DNA of 64,000 nt from Caulobacter sp. NIBR2454 (GCF_027474405.1 NZ_CP114871.1:3047001-3111000); one strand, 5' to 3'; shown: positions 1 through 10,595, counted from the stretch's first letter. Program-made: numbers and translations. The notes: generated by a model from the sequence alone, not told the origin.

Positions 1-1009
1 CCTTGTCGAGTTCCTCGGTCCATTCCAGGTCGAAGGCGTCGATGGCGATCTTGAGTTGCTCCATGGTCGTGGCCCCGATGATCGTCGAGGTCACGAACGG
101 CTTGGAGTCGCAGAACTTCAGGGCCAGTTGCGCCGGGTCCCACCCCACCTGCTTGGCCAGGTCCACATAGGAGCGGATCGCCTGCTCGGCGCGGGGCCCT
201 TCATAGCGCTGCATGCGGTTGTAGAGCGCCTTGCGCGACCCTTCCGGCAGGGCGCCGTCCAGGTACTTGCCGGTCAGCTGACCCTGGGCCAGGGGCGAAT
301 AGGCCAGCAGGCCCACCTGCTCACGCATGGCGATCTCGGCCAGGCCGGTCTCGAAGGTGCGGTTGACGAGGTGATAGGCGTTCTGAATCGAGGCGATGCG
401 TGGCAGGCCGCGCTTGTCCGATTCCGCCAGGAACCGCATCACGCCCCACGGCGTCTCGTTGGAGACGCCCACATGGCGCAGGTTGCCCTTCTTCACATGG
501 GCGTCGAGCGCATCGAGGATGGCTTCGAAGGCCTCGAACTCCGGGGTGTAGTCCTTGTAGACCATGCCGCCGAAGGTGCGGACCGGACGGTCCGGCCAAT
601 GTAGCTGATAAAGGTCGATGTAGTCGGTCTGCAGGCGTTTGAGCGAGTTCTCCACCGCCTCGTCGATCTGCACCTTCGTCTGGCGGGTGAAGGCGCCGTC
701 AGCGCGCAGCCACGACAGGCCGCCGAACACCCCGCCCTGACCGGCGACCTTGGAGGCCAGCACGATCTCGTCGCGCTTGCCGGTCTTCTTCAGCCAGGTC
801 CCGATGTGGCGCTCGGTGGAGCCCTGCGTCTCGGGATTGGGCGGCGAGGCGTACATTTCGGCCGTATCCCAGAAGGTCACGCCGCGGCTCAGCGCATAGT
901 CCATCTGCTCGTGGGCTTCGGCTTCGGTGTTCTGCGAGCCCCAGGTCATGGTGCCCAGGCAGCAGCGCGACACCGACACGTCCGTGCGGCCAAGTTTGGC
1001 GTATTGCAT
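1..1009 (-). CDS. aldo/keto reductase, Tas-like (3' end cut by window)
   Basis: NAD(P)H-dependent aldo/keto reductase of the Tas/YajO type that reduces a carbonyl substrate; the physiological substrate cannot be told. Reading begins MQYAKLGRTDVSVSRCCLGT, the typical family start, with a strong GGAGG six bases before the ATG. The catalytic tetrad is visible: D48, Y53, K87 (ASK) and H137 (QLHWPD). The long insert after the Tyr and the 'HWPDRPV' segment favour the Tas-like subgroup. About 336 residues are visible and the reading frame stays open to base 1, so the stop lies outside. It is divergent from the next gene. Family assignment is firm; substrate unknown. Confidence 0.9.
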   Translation of the reverse strand, partial: MQYAKLGRTDVSVSRCCLGTMTWGSQNTEAEAHEQMDYALSRGVTFWDTAEMYASPPNPETQGSTERHIGTWLKKTGKRDEIVLASKVAGQGGVFGGLSWLRADGAFTRQTKVQIDEAVENSLKRLQTDYIDLYQLHWPDRPVRTFGGMVYKDYTPEFEAFEAILDALDAHVKKGNLRHVGVSNETPWGVMRFLAESDKRGLPRIASIQNAYHLVNRTFETGLAEIAMREQVGLLAYSPLAQGQLTGKYLDGALPEGSRKALYNRMQRYEGPRAEQAIRSYVDLAKQVGWDPAQLALKFCDSKPFVTSTIIGATTMEQLKIAIDAFDLEWTEELDK

Positions 1010-1146
1010 TCGTTTCCTCCGGAGTGACGTGAACTTGGCCATGTGTTCGACGCCCCGCAAGGGGATGGGCGCCTTGCTTTGGCCGTCGGGACACCCGATA
1101 TTCCGATAGCGTCCGCTAGGGACGTGAAATTAAGGGCTTTAACTCG

Positions 1147-1911
1147 ATGAACGACTTCAACCGCGGCTACGCGCGCTCGATCCCGGCGGATCGCGCCGAC
1201 ATGTCGGTTGACGCCGGACTGCGCAGCTTCATGCTCGGCGTCTACAACAAGGTTGCGCTGGGCTTGGTTCTGTCGGCCGCCCTGGCCTACCTGACGGGCA
1301 CCTTCGCCCCGATCCGTGACCTGCTCTATGTCACCCAGGTCGGCGCTGACGGCGTCACCCGCGCTGGCGGCATGACCATCCTGGGCATGATCGTGGCCTT
1401 CGCGCCGCTGGGCCTGATGCTGATCTCGGGCTTTGCGATGCGTAACCCCTCGCCGCGCAGCTCGGGCATGCTCTACTGGGGCCTGGTGTCGCTGATCGGC
1501 GCATCGCTGGGTCTGGTGGTGCTGATGTACACCGGCGCCTCGATCTTCCAGACCTTCCTGATCACGGCCACCGCCTTCGGCGGCCTGAGCCTCTTCGGCT
1601 ACACGACCAAGAAGGACATGACCGGTTTCGGCAGCTTCCTGATCATGGGCCTGATCGGCATCGTGCTCGCGTCGCTGGTGAACATCTTCCTGAAGATGCC
1701 GGCCATCTCGATGATCGTGAACGTGCTCGGCGTGTTCATCTTCGCCGGCCTGATCGCCTACGACACCCAGCGCCTGAAGATGACCTACTACGCGCTTGAG
1801 AACGACCATGTCGGCCAGGGCGTCGCCACCAACTACGGCGCGCTCAGCCTGTACCTGAACTTCATCAACCTGTTCCAATTCCTGCTCGCCCTGTTCGGCG
1901 ACCGCCGCTAA
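1147..1911 (+). CDS. Bax inhibitor-1/YccA family membrane protein
   Basis: Inner-membrane protein of the BI-1/TMBIM (YccA/YbhL) family. 254 residues, the usual bacterial size, with about seven hydrophobic segments beginning near residue 35 and ending at the C-terminus. The family-typical stretches 'GLILMIGLIGI'-like helices and the segment 'AYDTQRLK' near residue 208 before the last helix are present. Bacterial homologues are linked to membrane protein quality control (YccA with FtsH) or to Ca2+/H+ leak; which applies here is not visible. It is a single-gene unit followed by a clear intrinsic terminator. The ATG is the only sensible start, after a poor ribosome-binding site. Confidence 0.9.
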   Translation: MNDFNRGYARSIPADRADMSVDAGLRSFMLGVYNKVALGLVLSAALAYLTGTFAPIRDLLYVTQVGADGVTRAGGMTILGMIVAFAPLGLMLISGFAMRNPSPRSSGMLYWGLVSLIGASLGLVVLMYTGASIFQTFLITATAFGGLSLFGYTTKKDMTGFGSFLIMGLIGIVLASLVNIFLKMPAISMIVNVLGVFIFAGLIAYDTQRLKMTYYALENDHVGQGVATNYGALSLYLNFINLFQFLLALFGDRR

Positions 1912-1936
1912 CCCCGGCGCAGGATCAAAAGAACGA

Positions 1937-1966
1937 AGGCCCCGGAGCGATCCGGGGCCTTTTTTC
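1937..1966 (+). terminator. intrinsic terminator after the BI-1 gene
   Basis: A 10-bp perfect stem (AGGCCCCGGA / TCCGGGGCCT) closed by a GCGA tetraloop is followed by six T. The same hairpin sequence recurs on the minus strand at 60021-60046. Confidence 0.85.
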
Positions 1967-1967
1967 T

Positions 1968-1984
1968 TTCGTGCTTCGAGACAC
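1968..1984. repeat. fragment of the 'cgtgcttcgagac' intergenic repeat
   Basis: CGTGCTTCGAGAC plus flanks matches the left arm of the long palindromic repeats at 24666, 50592 and 56237, but only this single half arm is present, squeezed between the terminator and the stop codon of the DUF2794 gene. Confidence 0.5.
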
Positions 1985-1986
1985 AC

Positions 1987-2322
1987 CTAATCGACCACCG
2001 AGAACTTGCCCTTCTCGAAGACCTTCAGCACCTGGGCCAGCTCGTGGCCGCGCTTCATGATCAGGCCCCCGCGGGCGATCACCGCCCAGGCCCCCTGCTT
2101 GCGCGCCAGGGCCGGGCGCTTCTCGATCCTATAGAGGGCGTCCTCGGAAGCGTGACGAAAGACGGAGAAGACGGCGCTTTCGGCCAGGCCGGCGATCCCG
2201 TAGTCGCGCCACTCGCCCGCCGCCACCATCCGCCCGTAGAGCCGCATCAGCGCATCAAGCTCGCGTCGCTCGAAGAACACGACGCCGCCGACCGGTTGGG
2301 GCTGGGCAGATTCGAAAGCCAT
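1987..2322 (-). CDS. DUF2794 family protein
   Basis: A 111-residue soluble protein matching by eye the alphaproteobacterial DUF2794 family, for which no function is established. The N-terminal 'VVFFERRELDALMRLYGRMVAAGEWRDY' region, the 'FSVFRHASE' segment and the C-terminal 'ELAQVLKVFEKGK' segment are the recognisable parts (quoted in pieces only as landmarks). There is no signal peptide or membrane segment. It is probably monocistronic: the upstream side is a gap holding a candidate small RNA on the opposite strand. Conservation in many alphaproteobacteria suggests a housekeeping role, but nothing in the sequence says which. Confidence 0.8.
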   Translation of the reverse strand: MAFESAQPQPVGGVVFFERRELDALMRLYGRMVAAGEWRDYGIAGLAESAVFSVFRHASEDALYRIEKRPALARKQGAWAVIARGGLIMKRGHELAQVLKVFEKGKFSVVD

Positions 2323-2484
2323 ACGCGGAGCCTAACGCGCGAATCTTCCATCCGTCGATCCGCGCCGGGCGATCATGGCGAGACGGACACAATTGGCGGA
2401 AATTGCGCATGGCCGTTACGGTGCGCCGCGAAATGACCTTATTTCGGTCGCGCCGCCGCCGGCTTAGGCCCGTTTATTGTGAGT

Positions 2485-2623
2485 GTCGGCTGATCGGACG
2501 AACTCGCGGTTCGGATCCTGAACAGCCCCCCCCCAGCCCCCCTGGATCGTGGGGTCTGATCGGCCGACGCCCCTCTTAAGAGAGCCCGCGCGCCAGTCCC
2601 CTCCCGGTTCGCGGGCTTTTTCT
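2485..2623 (+). ncRNA. candidate structured small RNA with C-rich loop and own terminator
   Basis: This gene-free gap of 304 bases holds a compact RNA-like fold on the plus strand. Bases 2485-2499 pair with 2554-2568 over 15 consecutive positions, counting three G-U pairs. Inside are a GAAC/GTTC hairpin (2500-2512), a GATCC/GGATC pairing (2514-2518 with 2544-2548) and a loop with runs of nine and six C (2526-2541). A palindrome CTCTTAAGAG (2573-2582) and an intrinsic terminator (2583-2617, then T-rich) follow. No plus-strand gene needs that terminator. C-rich single-stranded loops are typical of alphaproteobacterial regulatory RNAs that pair with Shine-Dalgarno regions; that role here is inference. 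The 5' end is not defined, and I could not place it in a known RNA family (6S RNA was considered). Confidence 0.5.
2583..2623 (+). terminator. intrinsic terminator of the candidate small RNA
   Basis: An 8-bp stem, AGCCCGCG (2583-2590) with CGCGGGCT (2610-2617), is followed by a T-rich run on the plus strand. On the minus strand the stem is followed by a weak tail, so it does not serve the minus-strand genes well. Confidence 0.65.
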
Positions 2624-2626
2624 TGT

Positions 2627-3346
2627 CTAGCGTTCAGCCTTCATCACGCCGATGACCCGGCCGCCCTTGGCGCCCTGCACCAGGACGACGCTTTCCAGCC
2701 CATCCTCGTCGCCCAAGGGTGCCGGTACGGAATAGAGACGCGGACGGCCGTTCCAGACACCCAGGCGCGCCACGTCGCGAACCACGTTGCGATAGACGAT
2801 GGTCTCGCCGCGATTGTCGCCGCGCTTGACCTGAACCTCGGTGGGCTTTGGGTCATAGCGGATCAGCCAGACCTCGCCGCCGCCCCGTGGGGCGGGACCG
2901 GAGCCCACCGCCACCTTGCCATCTTCGCGCAGCAGCATATCCGGCGGGTTGCGGCCCGCCTCCGTCGCCTCGCGGACCAGCTTGTCCACATCCTGCGGCT
3001 TGGCGCCCGACGCCTGGGCGCGGCCGTCGATCACGACCTGGGGCGTATAGGGATCGCGCAGCTGCAGCTTGGCCACATAGGCCCGCTGGCGGTCGGCGAA
3101 GGCCGGCTTGGCGAAGGTGTCCGCCCAGCCCAGATAATCCCAGTAATCCACCGAGAAGGTCAGGGGCAGAAGGCCGGGACGGTCCGCCATGGCGGCGACA
3201 TGCTCGTTGGCCTTCACGCAGGGCGCGCAGCCCTGGGCTGTGAACAGCTCCACCACTACCGGTGTCTTGGCGGGCGCGGCTTGGGCCACGGGTCCGCAGA
3301 GAGCGACCGCGGTCGCTGCTATCGAAAAGAAAATCGCCTTACGCAT
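2627..3346 (-). CDS. DUF1223 family secreted thioredoxin-fold protein
   Basis: A 239-residue exported protein. I chose the ATG at 3346 (MRKAIFFS...) because it opens a clear signal peptide ending 'VAQAAP'; an upstream GTG at 3415 would bury that signal. The mature start 'VVELFTAQGCAPCVKAN' carries the CxxC of a thioredoxin fold, followed by 'SVDYWDYLGWADTFAKPAFADRQ' (given here as landmarks), typical of DUF1223. Members are periplasmic or envelope proteins of unknown reaction; a disulfide or reductase role is only suggested by CxxC. It lies downstream of acnA on the same strand but behind acnA's terminator, so it may have its own promoter. Confidence 0.85.
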   Translation of the reverse strand: MRKAIFFSIAATAVALCGPVAQAAPAKTPVVVELFTAQGCAPCVKANEHVAAMADRPGLLPLTFSVDYWDYLGWADTFAKPAFADRQRAYVAKLQLRDPYTPQVVIDGRAQASGAKPQDVDKLVREATEAGRNPPDMLLREDGKVAVGSGPAPRGGGEVWLIRYDPKPTEVQVKRGDNRGETIVYRNVVRDVARLGVWNGRPRLYSVPAPLGDEDGLESVVLVQGAKGGRVIGVMKAER

Positions 3347-3426
3347 CGCGGCGCAATAAAGCGGAGTTGTGACGTGAGCGCCCCTCACGAGGCCGTGAGC
3401 GCGACCATTGATCACCAGCGGACACG

Positions 3427-3453
3427 AAAAAGGGGGAGCCTTGCGGCTCCCCC
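3427..3453 (-). terminator. intrinsic terminator of acnA
   Basis: On the minus strand GGGGGAGCC pairs with GGCTCCCCC across a four-base loop and runs straight into T5. It lies 28 bases past the acnA stop. Confidence 0.85.
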
Positions 3454-3480
3454 TCTCGATTCCAGCAGGCTGGAACGGCT

Positions 3481-6171
<2,691 letters not shown>

Positions 6172-6354
6172 GTGTGGAGATCCTTTTCTGTCCACAGCCG
6201 TCCAAAATCGATCCCTGGGATCGCGCGCATCTGAAGATGGACACACAGGTTCCATCCCCGCGCCGCGTACGCCCCGACAAGGGATTGAGACGGTCGCCGG
6301 CTTCATAGCGCCGCCGTCGCCCAACGTCCATGCACACGACATGGGCTTTGCGCA

Positions 6355-6963
6355 TTGATAACGGCTCTCAAACTCTCCGACCTTGCATTATCCCGGGGTG
6401 AACGGACCCTGTTCAGCGGTCTGGACCTGTCCGTGGCCGCCGGCGAGGCGGTGGCCCTGGTCGGCCGAAACGGCGCGGGCAAGACCAGCCTGCTGCGCGC
6501 CGTGGCCGGCCTGCTCAGGCCCGCGGCCGGAACCATCGGCTTCGAGGGCCGCGCTGGCGCTCTCGATCCCCAAGATGCTCGGGCGGGCGGTTTGCACATG
6601 ATCGGCCACCAGGACGGCCTCAAACCCGGCCGCACCGCCCGCGAGGAGCTGGACTTCCAGGCCGCCTGGACAGGGGGCGGAGCCATCGACGACGCTGTGC
6701 GCGTCCTGGATCTGACCCGCCTGCTCGACCTGGAGATTCGCCGCCTGTCAGCGGGCCAGCGTCGCCGCGTCGCCCTTGCGCGCCTGTTGGCCGCGCCGCG
6801 ATCGCTGTGGCTGCTCGACGAACCCATGGCGCCCCTGGACGCCGATCACCGCCGCGGCGTGGGCGAGGCCATGGCCCGCCACCTGGCCGGCGGCGGCCTG
6901 ATCCTGGCCGCTGTCCACGACCCCCTCCCCGTCTCGGCCCGCAGCGTTCAGGTGGGGTCATGA
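6355..6963 (+). CDS. ccmA: heme exporter ATP-binding protein CcmA
   Basis: ATPase of the CcmAB(CD) ABC complex that releases heme-loaded CcmE during cytochrome c maturation at the inner membrane. 202 residues. Walker A 'GRNGAGKTS' is at 37-45, the signature 'LSAGQ' at 131-135 and Walker B 'LWLLDEP' at 151-157. The start is a TTG with no clear ribosome-binding site; no in-frame ATG fits the N-terminus, so the exact start is uncertain. The stop overlaps the ccmB start (ATGA), indicating translational coupling. First gene of the ccm cluster, divergent from acnA. Confidence 0.93.
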   Translation: MITALKLSDLALSRGERTLFSGLDLSVAAGEAVALVGRNGAGKTSLLRAVAGLLRPAAGTIGFEGRAGALDPQDARAGGLHMIGHQDGLKPGRTAREELDFQAAWTGGGAIDDAVRVLDLTRLLDLEIRRLSAGQRRRVALARLLAAPRSLWLLDEPMAPLDADHRRGVGEAMARHLAGGGLILAAVHDPLPVSARSVQVGS

Positions 6964-7625
6964 AGGCGTTCGTCGCGCTGTTTGGTCGCGAGCTTTCCCT
7001 GGCCTGGGGCCGGGGCGGCGGGCCCTTGCTGGCCTTGACCTTCTACGCCGCGGTGGCGACCCTGCTGCCCTTGGCTTCGGGGCGCGAGCCGGAGCGTCTG
7101 GCCGCCATCGCCCCGGGCGTCGCCTGGCTGGCCCTGGCGCTTTCGGCCCTGCTGTCCCTGGAGCGGCTGTTCGAGCGTGACTACGAGGACGGCGCCCTGG
7201 ACCTGCTGGCCATGGGTCCGATCCCGCTGGAAGGCGTGGCGGCCCTCAAGTGCCTGGCCCAGTGGCTGGCGACCGGCGCGCCCCTGGCCCTGGCGGCTCC
7301 GCTCGCAGCCATAGCCTTGGGCGCCCCGCCCAGCGCCGCGCCTCTGCTGTTCGCCTGCGCCCTGGTCGGCGGCCTGGCCTTCGCCTTCGTGGGCGGGCTG
7401 GGCGCCAGTCTGGCGCTCGGCTCGCGCCGGGGCGGGCTGCTTATCGCGGTGATCGTCCTGCCGCTGTTCGCGCCGCCGGTGATCTTCGGCGCCGGCGCGC
7501 TTAGCAGCCTGACCGCCGGACTGCCGTGGCAAGGCGGCTTCCTGCTGCTGTGCGCCTACAGCGCCGCGGCCGTGGGCCTTTCGCCCTTCGCCATGGCGGC
7601 GGCCTGCCGCAACGCCCTTTCGTAA
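6960..7625 (+). CDS. ccmB: heme exporter permease CcmB
   Basis: Membrane subunit of the CcmAB ABC complex in cytochrome c maturation. 221 residues with six hydrophobic helices. The N-terminal '[14 protein letters not shown]' and the '[14 protein letters not shown]' block are typical of CcmB. The ATG overlaps the ccmA stop. A Spy-like gene separates it from ccmC, which is unusual, because ccmB and ccmC normally adjoin. Confidence 0.93.
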   Translation: MKAFVALFGRELSLAWGRGGGPLLALTFYAAVATLLPLASGREPERLAAIAPGVAWLALALSALLSLERLFERDYEDGALDLLAMGPIPLEGVAALKCLAQWLATGAPLALAAPLAAIALGAPPSAAPLLFACALVGGLAFAFVGGLGASLALGSRRGGLLIAVIVLPLFAPPVIFGAGALSSLTAGLPWQGGFLLLCAYSAAAVGLSPFAMAAACRNALS

Positions 7626-7731
7626 AAGCGACCAAACGGCGGCGAAGCTGCAACAATCCCGCCGAACGACGAAATCCCGGTGCAATGGGCGGGCGTCAGG
7701 GTGCAGGCTCACACCTCCAAGGAGCCACCCC

Positions 7732-8238
7732 GTGACCACGAAATTGACCACACGGCTCGCCATGGCGGCGGGCGCCACCCTGCTGCTGACCGGCACGGCC
7801 TTCGCCCAGTCCGCCCCCGAGCCAAAGGCCGCCCACGCCGGCCCGCATCGCGGTGAGCGCATGAAGATGCGTCACAACCCCGAAGCGCGCGCCCAACACC
7901 TGCGCGACGTGCTGCAACTGCGCAGCGACCAGGAGCCGGCCCTCAAGACCTTCCTGGCGTCGGCCAAGCCGCAAATGCGCGGGGAACGTCCCAACCGCGA
8001 GGCCCTGAAGGACGAGACCACGCCCCAGCGTCTCGACCGCCAGGCCGCCCGTATGGCGCAGCACCAGCAGGCGTTCCAGCGCCGCGCAGCCGCTACCAAG
8101 ACCTTCTACGCGGCTCTCACCCCGACCCAGCAGAAGGCCTTCGACGCCCTGCACGAAGGGCGCGGCGAGCGCGGCAAGGGCAAGGGACAGAACCGCATGA
8201 AGCGCATGGGCCCGCCACCGGCCCCGCCGCAAGCCTAA
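7732..8238 (+). CDS. Spy/CpxP-like periplasmic protein (LTxxQ motif)
   Basis: A 168-residue secreted protein with a GTG start behind AAGGAG. Signal peptide 1-25 ends 'TAFAQS'. The mature part is rich in His, Arg, Met and Gln, mostly helical, with 'LQLRSDQ' near residue 61 and 'LTPTQQKAF' near residue 127, the LTxxQ-type motifs of the Spy/CpxP family (ATP-independent periplasmic chaperones or metal-binding sensors). The C-terminus is basic with a short Pro-rich end. It lies between ccmB and ccmC in the same orientation, with about 106 bases before it and 43 after. A role in cytochrome assembly or metal protection is plausible but unproven. Confidence 0.75.
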   Translation: MTTKLTTRLAMAAGATLLLTGTAFAQSAPEPKAAHAGPHRGERMKMRHNPEARAQHLRDVLQLRSDQEPALKTFLASAKPQMRGERPNREALKDETTPQRLDRQAARMAQHQQAFQRRAAATKTFYAALTPTQQKAFDALHEGRGERGKGKGQNRMKRMGPPPAPPQA

Positions 8239-8281
8239 GGACGAAGTTGCAGCCGGGACGGGCGGGGCTTAGAGACGCCTC

Positions 8282-9013
8282 ATGATCCCCGTCCCGGCGT
8301 TCCTGGCCAATCCGCAACGGTTCATGGTGTTTTCGAAATGGGCCGCGCCCATGTTCGGCGCCATCGCCGTGGCGCTTATCGCCGCCGGCCTGTGGCTGAC
8401 CTTCACGGTCCCCGAGGACTATCAGCAGCACGACACCGTGCGGATCATGTTCATCCACGTGCCCGCCGCGTGGCTGGCCATGTTCGCCTATCTCTGCCTG
8501 GGGATCGCCAGCCTGCTGTCGCTGGTCTTCCGCCACGCCCTGGCCGACATGGCCGCCAAGGCCGCCGCCCCGCTGGGCGCCGGCTTCACCGTCCTGGCCC
8601 TCGCCACCGGCTCGTTGTGGGGCAAGCCCATGTGGGGGACTTGGTGGGTGTGGGACGCGCGCCTGACCTCGGTCCTGGTGCTGCTGCTGCTCTATCTGGG
8701 CTATCTGGCCCTGCGCGCTTCGATCGACGACGAGACCAAGGCCGGACGCGCCGCCGCCATCCTGGCCCTGGCCGGGGTCATCAACCTTCCGATCATCCAC
8801 TACTCGGTCGAATGGTGGAACAGCCTGCACCAGGGCGCCTCGACCTTCGGGGCGGCGCCCGGCGACCGCCTGCCCGCCGTCTATCTGACGCCCCTGGCGA
8901 TCATGGGTCTGGGCTACACGTCGGCCTTCGGGTCGCTGTGGCTGGTGGGAATCCGCGCCGAAGTCTGGCGCCGCCGCGCCCGCACCCTGTCCCTGCAGCA
9001 GGCGGGAGGCTGA
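8282..9013 (+). CDS. ccmC: heme exporter permease CcmC
   Basis: Integral membrane heme-handling protein that hands heme to CcmE. 243 residues and six helices. The tryptophan-rich signature 'WGTWWVWDARLTS' spans 118-130. Conserved external histidines flank it, H59 ('FIHVP') and H173 ('IIHYSVEWW'), the expected axial heme ligands. It is followed two bases later by ccmD. Assignment firm. Confidence 0.96.
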   Translation: MIPVPAFLANPQRFMVFSKWAAPMFGAIAVALIAAGLWLTFTVPEDYQQHDTVRIMFIHVPAAWLAMFAYLCLGIASLLSLVFRHALADMAAKAAAPLGAGFTVLALATGSLWGKPMWGTWWVWDARLTSVLVLLLLYLGYLALRASIDDETKAGRAAAILALAGVINLPIIHYSVEWWNSLHQGASTFGAAPGDRLPAVYLTPLAIMGLGYTSAFGSLWLVGIRAEVWRRRARTLSLQQAGG

Positions 9014-9015
9014 CC

Positions 9016-9180
9016 ATGCTCGATCTCGACGCCGGCAAGTACGCCGTCTACCTGTGGCCCGCCTTTGGCCTGACCGCCGCGGTCTTCGCCTGGATGACCG
9101 CCGCCACCCTGCTTCGCGCCCGCCGCTTCCGTCGTCAGGTCGAGGCGCTGGAAAAGAACCGCCCGGAAGCTAAGGTCTGA
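9016..9180 (+). CDS. ccmD: heme exporter small subunit CcmD
   Basis: A 54-residue single-span membrane protein, too short for most gene callers. One helix (about residues 12-32, 'VYLWPAFGLTAAVFAWMTA') is followed by a basic 'LLRARRFRRQVE' tail, the CcmD layout. CcmD stabilises CcmC-CcmE and helps release holo-CcmE. It starts two bases after ccmC and its stop overlaps the ccmG start (ATGA), which supports it as a real coupled gene. Confidence 0.9.
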   Translation: MLDLDAGKYAVYLWPAFGLTAAVFAWMTAATLLRARRFRRQVEALEKNRPEAKV

Positions 9181-9686
9181 TGCGGCGCTGGCTGGCCTTC
9201 GCCCCCATCGCCGTTCTGCTGGCGCTTGGCGTGCTGTTCGCCGGCTATGCGCTGAAGCGTGATCCGCAAGTCCAGCCCAAGGCCCTGGTCGGCAAGCCCG
9301 TGCCCGCCGTCACCCTGCCCGATCTGGAGACGGGCCGCCCGACGCCCATCGCCACGCAAGGTCCGTTGCTGATCAACTTCTTCGCCTCCTGGTGCGCCCC
9401 TTGCGAGGTCGAGCATCCGCAGCTCATGGCGCTGGAAGCCCAGGGCGTCCGTGTGGTGGGCGTGGCGTACAAGGACGCGCCGGACAACAGTCGCGCCTTC
9501 CTCAGCCGCCTGGGCGATCCCTTCGCCGAAAAGCTGGCGGATCGTGACGGCCGCGCCGGGATCGAGTTCGGCGTCACCGGGGTGCCCGAGACCTTCCTCG
9601 TGGACGCCCAAGGGGTGATTCGCGCCAAGCACACCGGCCCCCTCACCGCCGAGGACGCCGAGGCCCTGCTGAAAAGCCTGCCGTAG
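9180..9686 (+). CDS. ccmG: thiol:disulfide interchange protein CcmG/DsbE
   Basis: Membrane-anchored thioredoxin-like reductase that keeps apocytochrome c cysteines reduced for heme ligation. 168 residues: one N-terminal anchor (about 5-24), then a thioredoxin fold with the active site WCAPC (C72, C75) and the cis-proline loop 'GVPETFLVD' near 137. The start overlaps the ccmD stop. It ends the ccm set here: ccmE, ccmF and ccmH are not in the window, so the pathway is completed elsewhere. Confidence 0.94.
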   Translation: MRRWLAFAPIAVLLALGVLFAGYALKRDPQVQPKALVGKPVPAVTLPDLETGRPTPIATQGPLLINFFASWCAPCEVEHPQLMALEAQGVRVVGVAYKDAPDNSRAFLSRLGDPFAEKLADRDGRAGIEFGVTGVPETFLVDAQGVIRAKHTGPLTAEDAEALLKSLP

Positions 9687-9694
9687 CCGGTCCG

Positions 9695-9742
9695 TTAACC
9701 CTTCATTGACCATGTTCGCGCCAAACCTTGACGGCGCGTTAA
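9695..9742. promoter_or_regulatory. two tandem CtrA-box-like sites
   Basis: Site 1 (9695-9709) reads TTAA-N7-TTGA and site 2 (9728-9742) reads TTGA-N7-TTAA. Each matches the Caulobacter CtrA consensus TTAA-N7-TTAA at seven of eight positions with the exact 7-base spacing. Their starts are 33 bases apart, about three helical turns. They sit just upstream of the 80-residue gene at 9762, suggesting cell-cycle control of it. Binding is inference. Confidence 0.55.
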
Positions 9743-9761
9743 CCATGATCAGACTGGGCCT

Positions 9762-10004
9762 GTGAGCGATATCCGTCCCAACACCTGGCCCGCCGTAAAG
9801 CCGCAGCAGCATGCTCCGGCCAAGGCGAACCCGCGCAACTCCGCCCAAAAGGCGTTCTTCGACGCCGCCCTGAGCAAGGCCGGGGCGGACGCCTATGCGG
9901 CCCCCCAGAAGCCGCAGGTCCAGCAACAGACCGCGCAGGCCTCGGCCAGCGGCCAGCCGACGCGCCTGCTGCGCCCCGGCTCGCTGATCAACATCCTGGT
10001 CTAG
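9762..10004 (+). CDS. small protein of unknown function behind CtrA-like boxes
   Basis: An 80-residue protein starting at GTG. I do not recognise a family. It has no signal or membrane segment. The N-terminal half is Pro/Ala/Gln-rich and probably disordered ('PQQHAPAKANPRNSAQKAFFDAAL' in pieces), followed by a Gln-rich linker and a distinctive hydrophobic C-terminal end 'LLRPGSLINILV' that looks like a docking or conserved tail. Codon use matches its neighbours, so it is likely real. It ends four bases from the convergent ispZ gene. Two CtrA-type boxes lie 20-67 bases upstream, hinting at cell-cycle-dependent expression. Confidence 0.65.
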   Translation: MSDIRPNTWPAVKPQQHAPAKANPRNSAQKAFFDAALSKAGADAYAAPQKPQVQQQTAQASASGQPTRLLRPGSLINILV

Positions 10005-10007
10005 CGG

Positions 10008-10595
10008 CTACTCGACCGGCGGCGGCGGCGCCTCGACGGTCTCCATCGCCTTCATGCCCTTCATCATCAGCGGCACCTGCGCCGCCGAGAAAGCCAGGGC
10101 CAGGATCTGCAGACCCGGGAAGCGGAACACCACCCAGGTGGCTTCCGGCTGGGTGCGCCAGACGATCTCGTTCAGCACGGCCACCACCGCGAAGAACACG
10201 CCGTAACGCAGGGTCAGGGTCCGCCAGGCTTCATCAGGCAGGCTCACCGCTTCACCCAGCAGCACCTTCAGCGGGTTCTTCTTCAGCATGGCGCCGCCGA
10301 TCAGGAAGATCGCGAAGGCCGCGTTGACGAAGGTCGGCTTCATCTTCACGAACCGGGCGTCGTGGAAAATCAGGGTCAGGCCGCCAAAGATCAGGGCCGC
10401 GCCACCCGCCAGCAGGGGCATGGGCGCCAGACGCCGCTCGAAGGCGAAACCGATAGCCAGGGCCACGGCCGACCCGGCGACCAGCGCCCAGGTCGCCGCG
10501 ATCATGTCGCGCGTGATCAGGTAGGCGACGAAGAAGACCAGGGGGCCGCCGTAATCGACCGCGCCGCGTACATAGGGACGAAACTTGGGAGACAT
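10008..10595 (-). CDS. ispZ: septation protein A family (IspZ/YciB)
   Basis: Inner-membrane protein of the IspZ/YciB family, linked in enterobacteria and Shigella to septation and envelope integrity. 195 residues with about five to six helices. The family block 'KMKPTFVNAAFAIFLIGG' near residues 85-102, then 'WRTLTLRYGVFF' and 'NEIVWRT', is well conserved. It follows ftsY on the same strand with nine bases between, so the two are probably co-transcribed. The Pro-rich end 'EAPPPPVE' is short and probably unstructured. Confidence 0.92.
   Translation of the reverse strand: MSPKFRPYVRGAVDYGGPLVFFVAYLITRDMIAATWALVAGSAVALAIGFAFERRLAPMPLLAGGAALIFGGLTLIFHDARFVKMKPTFVNAAFAIFLIGGAMLKKNPLKVLLGEAVSLPDEAWRTLTLRYGVFFAVVAVLNEIVWRTQPEATWVVFRFPGLQILALAFSAAQVPLMMKGMKAMETVEAPPPPVE

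Noticed and set aside
1117..1146. TTAAGGGCTTTAA before the BI-1 gene as a CtrA box
   Set aside because: The spacing between the TTAA halves is five bases, not the seven required by the consensus.
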